Positions 13,542 to 21,907 of a DNA stretch of 24,542 bases are shown here, in pieces. Origin of the DNA: an uncultured Akkermansia sp. (GTDB lineage Bacteria; Verrucomicrobiota; Verrucomicrobiia; Verrucomicrobiales; Akkermansiaceae). The notes beneath the pieces were generated by a model that was not told the origin of the DNA, made no database searches, and saw only the letters and a program-made list of their open reading frames with translations. Location: the NCBI GenBank assembly GCA_904501915.1, contig CAJGCV010000020.1:1-24542 (forward strand), in the 5' to 3' direction. How positions within the stretch are numbered: position 1 is the first letter of the stretch; each line of letters begins with the position of its first letter. Position numbers and translations under genes: made by a program.

Positions 13542-15215
13542 ATGAAGGCGGGATTCGAGAAAATTAGCAGGCATAAACCATGGATGCAGTGGTGTATGCT
13601 GTTCGTGTTGGCCTCCTTGTTGAGCTTTTTCCATTTGCGGATGGATATGGCTGCGTGGTCAATAGGGTGTGTCAAAAGTATGAAACTGGTGCATTTGCTG
13701 CAGTTCTCGCTGGCAATGACACATACAGTTTTGTCAATTTTAGGGCTTCTGCTGTTGGTAGTGCGCAGCAGGGTTATGGCATATGTGGTGTTCCCTGTAG
13801 TGATGTTTTTGTGGGTAGTTCCCACATTTTTGAGGATGACCATGGGGTTCAACCTTTATTCTGAGCTCATATTTGGAGCGTTGGGAACAAATATGCATGA
13901 ACTTTCCGGCCAGTTGACATTTGTTCGGATTGCCGCGTTTGTGATTTTTGTTTTGGTGACCTATGCAATGGCGTGGGGGTGCAGGACCTATTTCCCGCGG
14001 TTGCAAAAGTTGCCTGCTATCTGGGTATGGAGTGCATCTCTTTTGTATATCGGTGGAACAACAGCGATTGTGCCTTATTTGTCCCAACATAAGCCGGAAG
14101 TGTTAATCCCTTTTGTCCTTGAGCCTTTGCATGGTACAGATGCTGAACGGAAGTTTCAGCTGGAGACCGCGCTGGTTCATATGGAAAATGAATATAAGCC
14201 TGAGTACCCTAATAGAGTTCTTCTGCCTTTCTACAGGCAGGTGGCGTTTGCGTATTATGTATACGATTACTATCGGGTGCCTGATATTAAAAAATCTGAG
14301 GAGCTGCCGTCGACCCGGTGGTGTTCGGATGATGTTGTCGTTGTTCTGTTTGTCGGAGAATCGTACCGGGCAAATCGTTCATCATGGAATGGCTATCACA
14401 GGGAAACATGCCCGCAGCTTTCCCGGGAGAAAAGTAATATTGTGAATTTTCCTTATTTTAAGTCGTATGCAACATCTACAGCTTCATCTATCTTTGGAAT
14501 CTTATCCGACGCAAGTTGCCGTAACAGAAAAGCCACTCATACATCTTTCATCAGTATTCTGAAAAAACATGGCTTTGAACCCAAAATGTTGTTGTGCCGG
14601 ACAACGGAATGGCAGCGTAATCCTCAGATTCACCATGTCCTGGACAAAAAAGTGCCGTTTGTGGCACTGTGTGCCGATACTGCGGAGGTTGTTGCTCATG
14701 TAGAACAAATTTCTGCAAAAACGGGAAGCCAGTTTATTCTGTTGGAGGATGGTACCGGGCATGCCCCCTACGACCATGAGCTACAGTTTGCCCGTTTCGG
14801 AAACAGTAGAGATAGCGATAAATACGATAACTGCTTGCTGCAGACGGACGATTTGCTCTACCGAATCATTCAGACCTTGAAAGATAAAAAGGCTGTTATG
14901 TTATACAGCTCCGATCATGGCCAATCGTTTGGTGAACAGGGTGCTTGGATGCATGGTGGCGCTTTGTCGGTTGTTCAGCAGAGACATGTATTTTCATTTT
15001 TGTGGTATTCTGACTCTTACGCATTGGCTCATCCGGAAATGATAGAAGCAGTTAAGAAAAATGCAGGAAAACTTTTGTCTCACGATGATATATATACTAC
15101 CGTTTTGTCGCTTAGCGGCATTGAGTGCTCGGTGCCGAATCTCGAAAATAATGACTTTACAAAAGTTCTGAATCGTCCAGAGGTAACAGAATTTGTTTTG
15201 GACGAAGATAAATGA
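13542..15215 (+). CDS. EptA-like phosphoethanolamine transferase (sulfatase superfamily)
   Basis: A 557-residue inner-membrane enzyme with an N-terminal membrane domain (about five helices, residues 15-180) and a periplasmic alkaline-phosphatase-like domain. This layout matches EptA/Cpt enzymes that move phosphoethanolamine from phosphatidylethanolamine to lipid A, core or other glycans. Motifs include VGESYRANRSSWNGY (nucleophile position S274; most homologues have Thr in GET), YATSTASSIFGIL (309-321), GTGHAPY (404-410) and SSDHGQSFGEQ (456-466) with metal ligands D458 and H459. The gene is clearly AT-richer than its neighbours (40-45% GC in sampled lines against about 60% or more), suggesting transfer or a different expression regime. 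The acceptor is unknown; a related sulfatase-type activity is possible. Confidence 0.85.
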   Translation: MKAGFEKISRHKPWMQWCMLFVLASLLSFFHLRMDMAAWSIGCVKSMKLVHLLQFSLAMTHTVLSILGLLLLVVRSRVMAYVVFPVVMFLWVVPTFLRMTMGFNLYSELIFGALGTNMHELSGQLTFVRIAAFVIFVLVTYAMAWGCRTYFPRLQKLPAIWVWSASLLYIGGTTAIVPYLSQHKPEVLIPFVLEPLHGTDAERKFQLETALVHMENEYKPEYPNRVLLPFYRQVAFAYYVYDYYRVPDIKKSEELPSTRWCSDDVVVVLFVGESYRANRSSWNGYHRETCPQLSREKSNIVNFPYFKSYATSTASSIFGILSDASCRNRKATHTSFISILKKHGFEPKMLLCRTTEWQRNPQIHHVLDKKVPFVALCADTAEVVAHVEQISAKTGSQFILLEDGTGHAPYDHELQFARFGNSRDSDKYDNCLLQTDDLLYRIIQTLKDKKAVMLYSSDHGQSFGEQGAWMHGGALSVVQQRHVFSFLWYSDSYALAHPEMIEAVKKNAGKLLSHDDIYTTVLSLSGIECSVPNLENNDFTKVLNRPEVTEFVLDEDK

Positions 15216-15239
15216 GGTTTTATACTTTGTGCTTGAAAA

Positions 15240-15287
15240 AAGCGTCTTTTTGCGTTTCAATAGAGCGCATGAAGACGCTTGTTTTTA
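15240..15287 (+). terminator. Terminator-like hairpin covering the lipoprotein start codon
   Basis: AAGCGTCTT (15240-15248) pairs with AAGACGCTT (15272-15280), and an inner TGCG/CGCA stem extends it. GTTTTT follows (15281-15286). It lies 25 bases after the EptA-like stop codon and contains the ATG of the small lipoprotein in its 3' arm. Confidence 0.6.
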
Positions 15288-15406
15288 TCATGACTTCCGT
15301 TGCGGCGGCGGTGGTGCTTTCCTCCTGTGGTGAGTGCAACTGCAATTCATACAACCGTGATGCATTGCGCGATGTGCCGGTGTATTCCTACCGTAGTTTT
15401 GAGTGA
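15269..15406 (+). CDS. Small lipoprotein, 45 residues
   Basis: A 45-residue protein with a lipoprotein signal: MKTL, a hydrophobic core, and the lipobox LSSC with Cys20. The mature part is only 26 residues (CGECNCNSYNRDAL onward) and has three cysteines, including the lipidated one. It would be anchored to a membrane by the lipidated cysteine. An alternative ATG at 15212 overlaps the stop of the upstream gene (ATGA) and would add 19 residues, which makes an over-long signal peptide, so the inner start is preferred. Translation from 15269 would require opening the hairpin described at 15240. Function is unknown; very small lipoproteins of this sort are often found near envelope genes. Confidence 0.6.
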   Translation: MKTLVFIMTSVAAAVVLSSCGECNCNSYNRDALRDVPVYSYRSFE

Positions 15407-15424
15407 TAGATAGGGCGCAATACT

Positions 15425-16735
15425 ATGTCGTTTGAGATACGCGAGAAACCGGAGATGGTGGAGCGCGCCCTGCTGGTGGGGCTGGGCATGCCGGGTGATT
15501 CCCGCCGTGAGCGCACCGCCCTGCTGGCTGAGCTGGAGGACCTGGTGAGCAATCTCGGTATCGGGATTGTGGGCACCATGCTGGAGTTCACCCGCGAGAT
15601 TCAGGCCAAGTACCTGTGCGGTATTGGTAAGGCAGAGGAAATCCGCGCCCAGGTGGAAGAATTGAATGCCGACTGCCTTATTTTTGATAACCTGCTTTCC
15701 CCCAGCCAGCAGCGCGAATGGGAAAAACTGACCAATGTCACCGTGATTGATCGTGAGGAGGTCATTCTGGATATCTTTGCCAAGCGTGCCCGCACCCGCG
15801 AGGCGGTGATGCAGGTAGACCTGGCGCGCATGCAGTATGCGCTGCCGCGCATGGCTGGCATGTGGCAGCACCTGGACCGCCAGCGTGGTGGCAGCGGTGG
15901 CGGCAAGGGCGGCGGTGCAGCTGCCCGCGGTGAAGGTGAAAAGCAGATTGAAGTGGACCGCCGCCTTGCCCGTGAGCGAATAGAAGCCATCCGCGATGAG
16001 CTGGAAGTGGTGCGCCGCCAGCGCGGTACCCAGCGCAAGGAACGCACCCGCCAGGGTATTCCCACGGCTGCTATTGTGGGATACACGAATGCCGGCAAGA
16101 GTTCCCTGCTGAATCTGATTACCGGGGCAGAGGTTCTGGCTCAGAATATCCTCTTTGCCACGCTGGATACAACCAGCCGCAAAATTGAACTGCCGGATGG
16201 CCAGCCACTGGTGCTGACGGATACGGTCGGGTTCATCCGTAACCTGCCGCACCGTCTGGTGGAGGCGTTTAAATCCACGCTGGAAGAAGCTGTGCTGGCG
16301 GATTTCCTGATTCAGGTGGTGGATGCCAGCGATGAGGACGCCCTGCGGCACTACGAAACCACCTGCGAGGTGCTCAACAGCCTGGGTGCGCAGGATAAAC
16401 CCATGGTGGTGGTCTGGAATAAGTGCGATTTGATTCCGGCAGACATGCGCGAGGTGACTCTGGAAGCCCTCGCGTCCAAGGTGAACTGCCCCAGTCTTAC
16501 GATGAGCGTGCTGGAAAACAAAGGCGTAGAGACGCTCATGACCGCCTGCGTGGAGATGCTCTCGCACCGCGTGGAACGCCAGACGTACCGTATTCCTCTG
16601 GCGGAAAGCCGCATCATAGCCATCATGCACCGTGATGGTAAAGTGCTGAATACGGAGTATGAGGGAAATGACGCCATTGTAGAGGCAATCCTTCCCAAGG
16701 AGTTTGCTGCCCGCATTGCGAATTACCGGGTATGA
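15425..16735 (+). CDS. hflX: Ribosome-associated GTPase HflX
   Basis: A 436-residue cytosolic GTPase that binds the 50S subunit and splits stalled or stressed ribosomes. The N-terminal HflX domain (about 10-140) contains GIVGTMLEFTREIQAKYLCG and DNLLSPSQQREWE. A coiled-coil linker follows (about 172-210, GEKQIEVDRRLARERIEAI). G motifs are G1 GYTNAGKSS (219-227), G3 DTVGF (266-270) and G4 NKCD (332-335). The usual glycine-rich loop before the linker is expanded (GGSGGGKGGGAAARGEGEK, 155-173). The gene overlaps the L,D-transpeptidase start by four bases (ATGA), so the two are translationally coupled. Confidence 0.95.
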   Translation: MSFEIREKPEMVERALLVGLGMPGDSRRERTALLAELEDLVSNLGIGIVGTMLEFTREIQAKYLCGIGKAEEIRAQVEELNADCLIFDNLLSPSQQREWEKLTNVTVIDREEVILDIFAKRARTREAVMQVDLARMQYALPRMAGMWQHLDRQRGGSGGGKGGGAAARGEGEKQIEVDRRLARERIEAIRDELEVVRRQRGTQRKERTRQGIPTAAIVGYTNAGKSSLLNLITGAEVLAQNILFATLDTTSRKIELPDGQPLVLTDTVGFIRNLPHRLVEAFKSTLEEAVLADFLIQVVDASDEDALRHYETTCEVLNSLGAQDKPMVVVWNKCDLIPADMREVTLEALASKVNCPSLTMSVLENKGVETLMTACVEMLSHRVERQTYRIPLAESRIIAIMHRDGKVLNTEYEGNDAIVEAILPKEFAARIANYRV

Positions 16736-17391
16736 GACGGTGCGCACCAGCTCTGGCGCTGATATTGGCAGCATGTTCACAGGATGTGCCTCTGGCGCAG
16801 GTGCCTCCTGTGGATTGGCAGGCCTATTACCGCGCTGAGGGTGACCGCATGGAGGAAGAAACCCGCCATAAACGCGTAGCCTGTACCTTTGAGGACTTCA
16901 TTGCCAGCCCGGACTACCGCCACACGCGCGATATGTGGCGGGGCGCTGCGCTGGAGCAGTATGCACCGGCTCAATCCCGGGTTGAGTTCCTGCTCGATGA
17001 ACAGCGTGGTCGCTTGTATATAAAAGATTCCGTTGCTATGGATTTTCCCATATGCTCCGGGCGTATAGGTGGTTCGGAAACGCCGGTGGGGAAATTCCGT
17101 GTGACCCAGAAAATACGCGAGCATCGCTCCAATCGTTACGGTGTGTTCATGAGCAAGGATGGCTCCAGGGTGGTGAAACGTGGCGTTTCTGCGAAAGATA
17201 CTCCGCCGCCCGGAACTGTGTTTGAAGGCTCTGATATGCCTTATTGGATGCGTTTTAACGGCCCCATTGGCATGCACGTAGGAAAGGTGCACCGCGATAC
17301 GGACTCTCATGGCTGTGTGCGCGTGCCGGAGGAGGCTGCCGCCATTTTGTTTGAAAAGCTGGAGCCTGGCTCGGGCGTCATTGTCAGATAA
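16732..17391 (+). CDS. L,D-transpeptidase (YkuD) lipoprotein
   Basis: A 219-residue exported enzyme with a lipoprotein signal (LAAC, Cys15) and a C-terminal YkuD domain (about 85-219). The catalytic motif is complete: His182 in GMHVG and SHGCVRVP with Cys195. Such enzymes make 3-3 cross-links in peptidoglycan or attach lipoproteins to it, acting on tetrapeptide stems. Between the signal and the catalytic domain is a linker of about 65 residues rich in charged side chains. The ATG overlaps the hflX stop codon (ATGA), and the YifB-like gene starts two bases after its stop. It is resistant-type chemistry to ordinary penicillins by family knowledge; the exact reaction here is not known. Confidence 0.9.
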   Translation: MRRCAPALALILAACSQDVPLAQVPPVDWQAYYRAEGDRMEEETRHKRVACTFEDFIASPDYRHTRDMWRGAALEQYAPAQSRVEFLLDEQRGRLYIKDSVAMDFPICSGRIGGSETPVGKFRVTQKIREHRSNRYGVFMSKDGSRVVKRGVSAKDTPPPGTVFEGSDMPYWMRFNGPIGMHVGKVHRDTDSHGCVRVPEEAAAILFEKLEPGSGVIVR

Positions 17392-17393
17392 TT

Positions 17394-18959
17394 ATGATTA
17401 CACGTTTACATTCTGCTGCTGTAGAGGGGATTAACGGTTACGAAGTCCAGGTGGAGGTAGATGCCCGCCCTGTGGAGGATGTGGGGCGTATTGCCGTGGT
17501 CGGCCTGCCGGATGCCGCCGTGCGCGAGAGTGTGCAGCGTGTGACCGCCGCTCTGGATAACAGCTCTTTTTTCCGCCCGGGTAATGTGAATGTTACCGTG
17601 AACCTCGCCCCGGCTGATGTGCGTAAACAAGGCCCTGGGTTTGATTTGCCTATTGCTGTGGCTCTGGAAATGGTCATTCAGGAAAATTACCGCGACGTGC
17701 CCGATGCCTTCAAACGCCGTGTGCCGGCAGGGCTGGACGACTGGTGCCTGGTGGGCGAGCTGGCGCTGGACGGCATGGTACGAGGTGTGCGTGGTGTGCT
17801 GCCGCTGGCGGTTGCTGCGCGGGATGCAGGCCGCAAGTTCATGATGGTGGCGCAGGAGAATGCTGCTGAAGCCGCTGTTGTGGATGGCCTTACCGTGTAT
17901 GCTGTGGCTACGCTGCGTGACGCATGGGATGTACTGGTGAACCCGGTTAAGTTTGTGCCGTATCATCTGCCGCAGGATGTGCCGCCGCTGCCAGCGGAAG
18001 TGGATTTTGATGAGGTGAAAGGGCAGCCGTATGCCCGCCGCGCTATGGAAATTGCCGCAGCAGGTGGGCATAACCTGCTCATGTGCGGCAGCCCCGGCAG
18101 TGGTAAGAGCATGCTGGCGAGCCGTCTGCCTACAATTCTGCCGCCCCTCACGCAGGAGGAGGCTCTGGAAGCCAGTAAGATTCATTCAGTCTGCGGGTTG
18201 TTGCCACGCACCGGTGGCTTGTTGGCTCACCGGCCGTTCCGTAGTCCGCACCACACCATTTCTGATGTGGGCCTTATGGGCGGTGGGTCAAATATCACAC
18301 CTGGCGAGATATCCCTGGCGCACCACGGTGTGCTTTTTCTGGATGAATTGCCGGAATTTGCCCGCCGCACGCTGGAGACGCTCCGCCAGCCGCTGGAGAG
18401 CGGGCGGGTCACCATTTCACGCGCCAGTGGCAGCATGGATTTTCCCAGCGCGTTCATGTTCATTGCGGCCATGAATCCGTGCCCTTGCGGGTATCTGGGT
18501 GATGCCACTCACCGCTGCCGGTGCTCGCCGGCGGATGTAGCGCGGTATCGAAAGAAGATTTCAGGCCCCTTGCTGGATCGCTTTGATATGGTCATTGAGG
18601 TGCCGCCGGTAGCCCCGGCTAGTCTGCTTTCCAGCCCGGATGGTGAGAGCAGCGCTTCCATCCGCGCCCGGGTGGTGGCTGCACGCGCCCGCCAGATGCA
18701 GCGCTACGCCGAAACCGGTGCGGTGTGCAATGCACGCCTCAGCAGCAAGAAATTACGCAAGTTCTGCCCTCTTGCTCCCTCGCAGCAGCAGATGTTGCTG
18801 GATGCTGTGGCGCAGCTTGGGCTTTCTGCCCGTGCGTTTGACCGCATTCTGCGCGTTGCCCGCACTATTGCAGACCTGGCGGGCTGTGATGCACCGACAG
18901 ATGCACACATTTACGAGGCAATCCAGTTCCGCCAGTTCGAAAGCCAGCTTCGCGGGTGA
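17394..18959 (+). CDS. YifB/ComM-family AAA+ ATPase (Mg-chelatase-like)
   Basis: A 521-residue protein of the YifB/ComM family, hexameric AAA+ helicases that help branch migration and integration of incoming DNA during transformation. The N-terminal ChlI-like domain (about 20-175) has VVGLPDAAVRESVQRV and NLAPADVRKQGPGFDLPIA. The ATPase carries Walker A GSPGSGKS (232-239), Walker B GVLFLDELPEF (312-322), and a cysteine cluster (MNPCPCGYLGDATHRCRC) typical of the family. The C-terminal domain has the Mg_chelatase_C signature (SARAFDRILRVARTIADL). It is close behind the L,D-transpeptidase gene and ends three bases from the convergent uxs gene. Confidence 0.93.
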   Translation: MITRLHSAAVEGINGYEVQVEVDARPVEDVGRIAVVGLPDAAVRESVQRVTAALDNSSFFRPGNVNVTVNLAPADVRKQGPGFDLPIAVALEMVIQENYRDVPDAFKRRVPAGLDDWCLVGELALDGMVRGVRGVLPLAVAARDAGRKFMMVAQENAAEAAVVDGLTVYAVATLRDAWDVLVNPVKFVPYHLPQDVPPLPAEVDFDEVKGQPYARRAMEIAAAGGHNLLMCGSPGSGKSMLASRLPTILPPLTQEEALEASKIHSVCGLLPRTGGLLAHRPFRSPHHTISDVGLMGGGSNITPGEISLAHHGVLFLDELPEFARRTLETLRQPLESGRVTISRASGSMDFPSAFMFIAAMNPCPCGYLGDATHRCRCSPADVARYRKKISGPLLDRFDMVIEVPPVAPASLLSSPDGESSASIRARVVAARARQMQRYAETGAVCNARLSSKKLRKFCPLAPSQQQMLLDAVAQLGLSARAFDRILRVARTIADLAGCDAPTDAHIYEAIQFRQFESQLRG

Positions 18960-18962
18960 TGT

Positions 18963-19910
18963 TTATTTGCCGATGCGCTGGCGGAAATAGGCGATAGTGC
19001 GGTCAAGCCCGTCGCTGAGCGGAATGGTGGGTTTCCAGCCCAGCTGCGCACCTGCCAGGGAGATTTCCGGGCGGCGCTGGGTGGGGTCATCAGAGGGCAG
19101 CGGGCGCTGCACCAGTTTGCTGCTGGTCTCAATCTTCTGCAGCACCATGTCTGCCAGCTGGCGAATGGTGAATTCGCCGGGATTGCCCAGGTTTACCGGC
19201 CCCACAAATCCCTGCTCATTTTCCATCATGCGCACCATGCCTTCAATAAGGTCATCGATGTATTGGAACGAGCGGGTCTGCTGGCCTTCGCCGTAGATGG
19301 TGATATCCTCGCCGCGCAGCGCCTGGCAGATGAAGTTGGAAACCACGCGGCCATCGTTCGGGTCCATCAGCGGGCCGTAGGTGTTGAATATGCGGATAAC
19401 GCGGATATCCACCCCCTCGTGGCGGTGGTAATCGAAGAACAGACTCTCGGCGCAGCGTTTCCCTTCGTCATAACAGGCGCGGATGCCGATTGGGTTCACA
19501 TTGCCGCGGTAGCTTTCCACTTGCGGATGCACCAGCGGTTCGCCGTATACCTCAGAGGTGGAGGTCTGAAGGATGCGCGCACCGTTCTTCTTTGCCAGTT
19601 CCAGCATGTTGATGGCGCCCAGTACGCAGGTCTTTGTGGTGAAAATGGAGCGGTCGCCCTGGTAGGCAGGGGGCGAAGCCGGGCATGCCAGGTTGTAGAT
19701 GCGGTCGAGTTTCTCCGGACAATCGTAGGGGAAAATGACATCGTGCTCAACGAAGCTGAAACGGGGATTATCCAGAATATCGCGCACGTTATCCAGCGAT
19801 CCGGTGTAGTTGTTGTCCAGGCAGATGACGCGGTGGCCGTCTGCAATGAGGCGGTGACAGAGATTGGCACCCACAAAACCAGTGCCGCCGGTAACGAGTA
19901 TGTTCATCAT
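18963..19910 (-). CDS. uxs: UDP-glucuronate decarboxylase (UDP-xylose synthase)
   Basis: A 315-residue cytosolic short-chain dehydrogenase/reductase that converts UDP-glucuronate to UDP-xylose with NAD+, supplying xylose for surface glycans. The Rossmann motif is GGTGFVGANL. The UXS signature is very close: YNLACPASPPAYQ, then TSTSEVYGEPLVHPQVESY, then GNVNPIGIRACYDEGKRCAE, containing the catalytic Thr/Ser, Glu and YxxxK. The frame stays open 33 codons further upstream but that part is unrelated and overlaps the divergent mrp gene. Two adjacent ATGs (19908-19910 and 19905-19907) are possible; the first sits where transcription should begin. The enzyme suggests the cell makes xylose-containing polymers; other xylose-transfer genes are not in view. 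Confidence 0.93.
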   Translation of the reverse strand: MMNILVTGGTGFVGANLCHRLIADGHRVICLDNNYTGSLDNVRDILDNPRFSFVEHDVIFPYDCPEKLDRIYNLACPASPPAYQGDRSIFTTKTCVLGAINMLELAKKNGARILQTSTSEVYGEPLVHPQVESYRGNVNPIGIRACYDEGKRCAESLFFDYHRHEGVDIRVIRIFNTYGPLMDPNDGRVVSNFICQALRGEDITIYGEGQQTRSFQYIDDLIEGMVRMMENEQGFVGPVNLGNPGEFTIRQLADMVLQKIETSSKLVQRPLPSDDPTQRRPEISLAGAQLGWKPTIPLSDGLDRTIAYFRQRIGK

Positions 19911-19917
19911 GCCCGAT

Positions 19918-19947
19918 AGTCTACACCTTTCGCCCCTGTGCTGGCAA
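19918..19947 (-). promoter_or_regulatory. uxs promoter, likely leaderless
   Basis: On the minus strand TTGCCA (19942-19947), an 18-base spacer and TAGACT (19918-19923) are followed by seven bases and ATGATG. Transcription should begin at the first ATG. Confidence 0.45.
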
Positions 19948-19961
19948 GACAAATGTTGGGC

Positions 19962-19990
19962 TTGCGTCTGTCTGGGCTCGGTGCTAGAAT
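19962..19990 (+). promoter_or_regulatory. mrp promoter, likely leaderless
   Basis: TTGCGT (19962-19967), a 17-base spacer and a strong TAGAAT (19985-19990) are followed by six bases and ATG at 19997, so the expected +1 is the A of the ATG. Confidence 0.6.
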
Positions 19991-19996
19991 GTGCGC

Positions 19997-21076
19997 ATGA
20001 GCAACACATCTTTGACTCCGGAATTGGTGCGCGCTGCGCTTACCACGGTGAAATACCCCGGTTTCAGCCGCGATATTGTGGCGTTTGGTCTGGTGAAGAA
20101 TATTCAGGTGACGCCGGAAGGCCGCGTGGTGGTGGATTTGCGCGTAGAAAGCAAGAATTCCGATGTCCCCCGCTATATCTATGAACGCGTGATGAGTGTG
20201 TTGCAGGAACTGCCCGGTGTGAGCTCCCACGATGTGAATATGGAACACCGCGCCCCGGAGCAGAAAAAAGTGGAACGAGAGGAGGGCGACAACCCGAACG
20301 ATTGGAAGTCCAGCGTGCCGGGCGTGAAGCATGTGATTGCCGTGGCTTCCGGTAAAGGAGGAGTGGGTAAGAGCACTGTGTCTGCCAACCTGGCAGTGGC
20401 TCTTTCAAAGCTGGGGTATAAAGTGGGGCTTCTCGATCTTGATTTGTACGGACCTTCCATGGCGTTGATGTTTGGTACTAACGAACGCCCCGGTTGCAGC
20501 GATAAGGAACAATTCCTGCCGGTCGAGGCTCATGGGGTGAAGCTGCTTTCCATGGCTTTGCTGGTGGATGGTGATACACCGCTGGCGGTGCGAGGCCCGC
20601 TGGCTACCCGCTATGTGCAGCAGTTCCTGCGCGATGTGGAGTGGGGCGGTCTCGATTTCCTGATTCTGGACATGCCCCCAGGCACCGGTGATATCCAGCT
20701 GACGATTGTGCAGACGGTATCGCTGGCCGGCGCGGTGATTGTGACTACTCCGCAGGAGGTTGCTCTCATTGATGCCCGTAAGGCTGTGGGGCTGTTCCAG
20801 CGTGTCGATACGCCCATTCTGGGAATCATTGAGAATATGAGCTACTTCCACTGCCCCAGCGATAACCAGATTTACCACATCTTTGGCGAGGGCGGTGGTG
20901 AGCGGGAAGCTGCCAGACTGGGCGTGCCTCTGCTGGGTAAGCTGCCCTTGGATACGCAGACCCGCGCCTGTGGTGATGAAGGTTCCCCGGTTGCGCTGGA
21001 AGATCCGGCGGTTCACCCGGTGTCTGCTGCATTCCGCAGCGTAGCTGCCAACTTGGCGGCTGCGTTAGGCGTGTAA
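19997..21076 (+). CDS. mrp: Mrp/ApbC-family Fe-S cluster carrier ATPase
   Basis: A 359-residue cytosolic P-loop ATPase that carries or transfers iron-sulfur clusters. An N-terminal MIP18/DUF59-like domain (about 1-85) precedes the Mrp ATPase. The deviant Walker A is SGKGGVGKST (118-127), followed by DLDLYGPSM and LDMPPGTGDIQLT. Near the C-terminus is ENMSYFHCPSDNQIYHIFG. Most ApbC proteins have CPxCG here, with two cysteines that bridge the cluster between subunits; only the first Cys is kept in this protein. A GTG two codons upstream is in frame, but the ATG at 19997 is favoured by the promoter. The gene ends six bases before a convergent gene. Confidence 0.92.
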   Translation: MSNTSLTPELVRAALTTVKYPGFSRDIVAFGLVKNIQVTPEGRVVVDLRVESKNSDVPRYIYERVMSVLQELPGVSSHDVNMEHRAPEQKKVEREEGDNPNDWKSSVPGVKHVIAVASGKGGVGKSTVSANLAVALSKLGYKVGLLDLDLYGPSMALMFGTNERPGCSDKEQFLPVEAHGVKLLSMALLVDGDTPLAVRGPLATRYVQQFLRDVEWGGLDFLILDMPPGTGDIQLTIVQTVSLAGAVIVTTPQEVALIDARKAVGLFQRVDTPILGIIENMSYFHCPSDNQIYHIFGEGGGEREAARLGVPLLGKLPLDTQTRACGDEGSPVALEDPAVHPVSAAFRSVAANLAAALGV

Positions 21077-21082
21077 GAAATC

Positions 21083-21898
21083 TCACCAGCTGTGCGGAGC
21101 GTACAGGATGATACCCAGCAGGGCTGCCACGGCCAGTGGTGCCCAGCTGAAGGCCATTGCCGTATCTGTCCTCAGTGTGCGGCGCAAACGGGTATAGCCC
21201 TGCAGGCAACCGGCGCCTATGGCAATCGTGATGCAGAGAGTACGTTCAAATGACGGCGCCTTTGCCCCGGAAAGCAAGGTGAAGGCCAGAATGGCCAGAA
21301 GGACGAATGCACTGAAAAAGGATTCGCGGGAATCTGCCTGGCCTTGTTTAAGCCGCTCCCGCTCCACCGCTACGACATAAAATAACAGACCAAGATACCA
21401 CACCGCACTGGTGTTGAGTATGCGCCATGGAGTCAGCGTGAAGCTGAAATAAAAGGCGGGTATGGCGCAGAACATGGCAAATACGATGGAGCGCAGCAGC
21501 ATTCGTGCCTGTTTCAGGAATGGGAACTGCATCAGCGCGGAGCATAACAGCATGAATGCCGGAACGATGGCGTAGTCGAGCAGTCCTACTCCTACGCAGA
21601 AAAAGAGCATCCAGAGCGTAGCAAATGCTACTGCAATTAAAAGAAAAATGATAGCAGCCAGATGACTGCGGTAAAAATCGGCCTGCCAGGCATCTGCGCG
21701 CCTCAGTCCCGCGTAGAGCCGGGAGAACAGCGTGAGCATCCAGGCGCTGGCAGCTACCAGCAGCATGGGCCCTGCTGTCATCATGGTAATTTGCAGTAGT
21801 GCAGCACATGCCACGGACCAGCATAATGCCACAATGGGAACATCAAGCCCCCATTGTTGGATGAACAGCCAGCGGCTGGGTGATTTCTCGTGCAGCAT
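21083..21898 (-). CDS. Unknown polytopic membrane protein (possibly UbiA-like)
   Basis: A 271-residue hydrophobic protein with about eight predicted helices (roughly 20-36, 40-60, 80-102, 104-122, 130-150, 160-180, 196-212 and 245-266). An early loop (FSRLYAGLRRADAWQADF) and the overall helix spacing recall UbiA-type prenyltransferase proteins. The NDxxDxxxD motif is absent, so this is a weak guess and the enzyme would lack the normal catalytic residues. It starts a monocistronic unit with a promoter at 21908-21935 and ends six bases from convergent mrp. Function is not assigned. Confidence 0.7.
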   Translation of the reverse strand: MLHEKSPSRWLFIQQWGLDVPIVALCWSVACAALLQITMMTAGPMLLVAASAWMLTLFSRLYAGLRRADAWQADFYRSHLAAIIFLLIAVAFATLWMLFFCVGVGLLDYAIVPAFMLLCSALMQFPFLKQARMLLRSIVFAMFCAIPAFYFSFTLTPWRILNTSAVWYLGLLFYVVAVERERLKQGQADSRESFFSAFVLLAILAFTLLSGAKAPSFERTLCITIAIGAGCLQGYTRLRRTLRTDTAMAFSWAPLAVAALLGIILYAPHSW

Positions 21899-21907
21899 CT
21901 GTCATGG

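Noticed and set aside
15347..16780. Long antisense open frame (477 codons) opposite hflX
   Set aside because: It is the complement of a clear GTPase gene, and the His/Gln-rich composition is typical of shadow frames.
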